Assembly (NCBI GenBank): GCA_027596945.1
Contig: JADGJH010000472.1
Coordinates: forward strand, 1 to 18,162
Reading direction: 5' to 3'
Length of the DNA stretch: 18,162 bases
From: Physocladia obscura
Lineage: Eukaryota; Chytridiomycota; Chytridiomycetes; Chytridiales; Chytriomycetaceae
Within the stretch, counting starts at the first letter, position 1. Each line of letters opens with the position of its first letter. Shown here one piece after another: positions 18,092 through 18,162 of this stretch. The notes beneath the pieces were generated by a model. That model saw nothing but the letters and a program-made list of their open reading frames with translations, was not told where the DNA came from and did not search any database. The translations under genes and the position numbers were made by a program.

Positions 18092-18162
18092 AGGTAGAAT
18101 TTGTGTTTTATTGTAAGATTATATTTTCACAGAAAAGAAAAACAAAGCCCTTTTAAACCATT

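Overview
The window is nuclear DNA from a eukaryote, most likely an early-diverging (chytrid-like) fungus. It is AT-rich and gene-dense. Its introns are mostly 44-100 nt with GT..AG ends and CTNAY-type branch sites, and the proteins resemble fungal and animal orthologues about equally. The fungal placement is inferred from intron style, gene set and a fungal-looking Tc1-type transposase; the exact phylum is uncertain.

Layout, left to right. (1) 1-1684 is non-coding and repeat-rich: a long inverted repeat (arms 1-337 and 477-793), a third more diverged copy of the same unit (1016-1331) and a perfect 11-bp hairpin (869-903). (2) 1685-3916 (+) is a two-exon gene for a 716-residue single-pass membrane protein of unknown family. 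Its cytoplasmic part has a proline-rich SH3-ligand-like stretch and an acidic tail. (3) 3991-4248 (-) is a doubtful small hydrophobic ORF. (4) 5169-4385 (-) is a four-exon gene for LAMTOR1, the lipid-anchored scaffold of Ragulator. Its first three exons are short, so it appears only after splicing by hand. (5) 6287-5245 (-) is a three-exon GPALPP/DUF3752 protein. (6) 6286-7396 (+) is OTU1/YOD1, a four-exon deubiquitinase transcribed divergently from GPALPP1; the two start codons appear to overlap. (7) 7492-15450 (+) is POL2/POLE, the DNA polymerase epsilon catalytic subunit (14 exons, 2378 residues), with all exonuclease, polymerase and cysteine motifs. (8) 15526-17034 (+) is RAD51 (nine exons, 350 residues), 75 bp after POL2. 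(9) About 17396-18162 is a decayed Tc1/mariner-type transposase.

Gene logic: leading-strand synthesis (POL2) and recombinational repair (RAD51) lie head to tail. LAMTOR1 (nutrient/TOR signalling at the vacuole), GPALPP1 (nuclear, function unclear) and OTU1 (Cdc48/ERAD ubiquitin handling) lie in a compact neighbouring block. No operon-like logic is expected; the clustering probably reflects genome compaction. All exon boundaries below were placed by eye, using reading-frame continuity, splice sites and family similarity, and every junction chosen keeps the frame. I found no new defence system or biosynthetic cluster. The most notable points are the hidden LAMTOR1 gene, the OTU1 start exon that consists only of ATG, an insertion in the POL2 CysA zinc-finger loop, and the orphan membrane protein.
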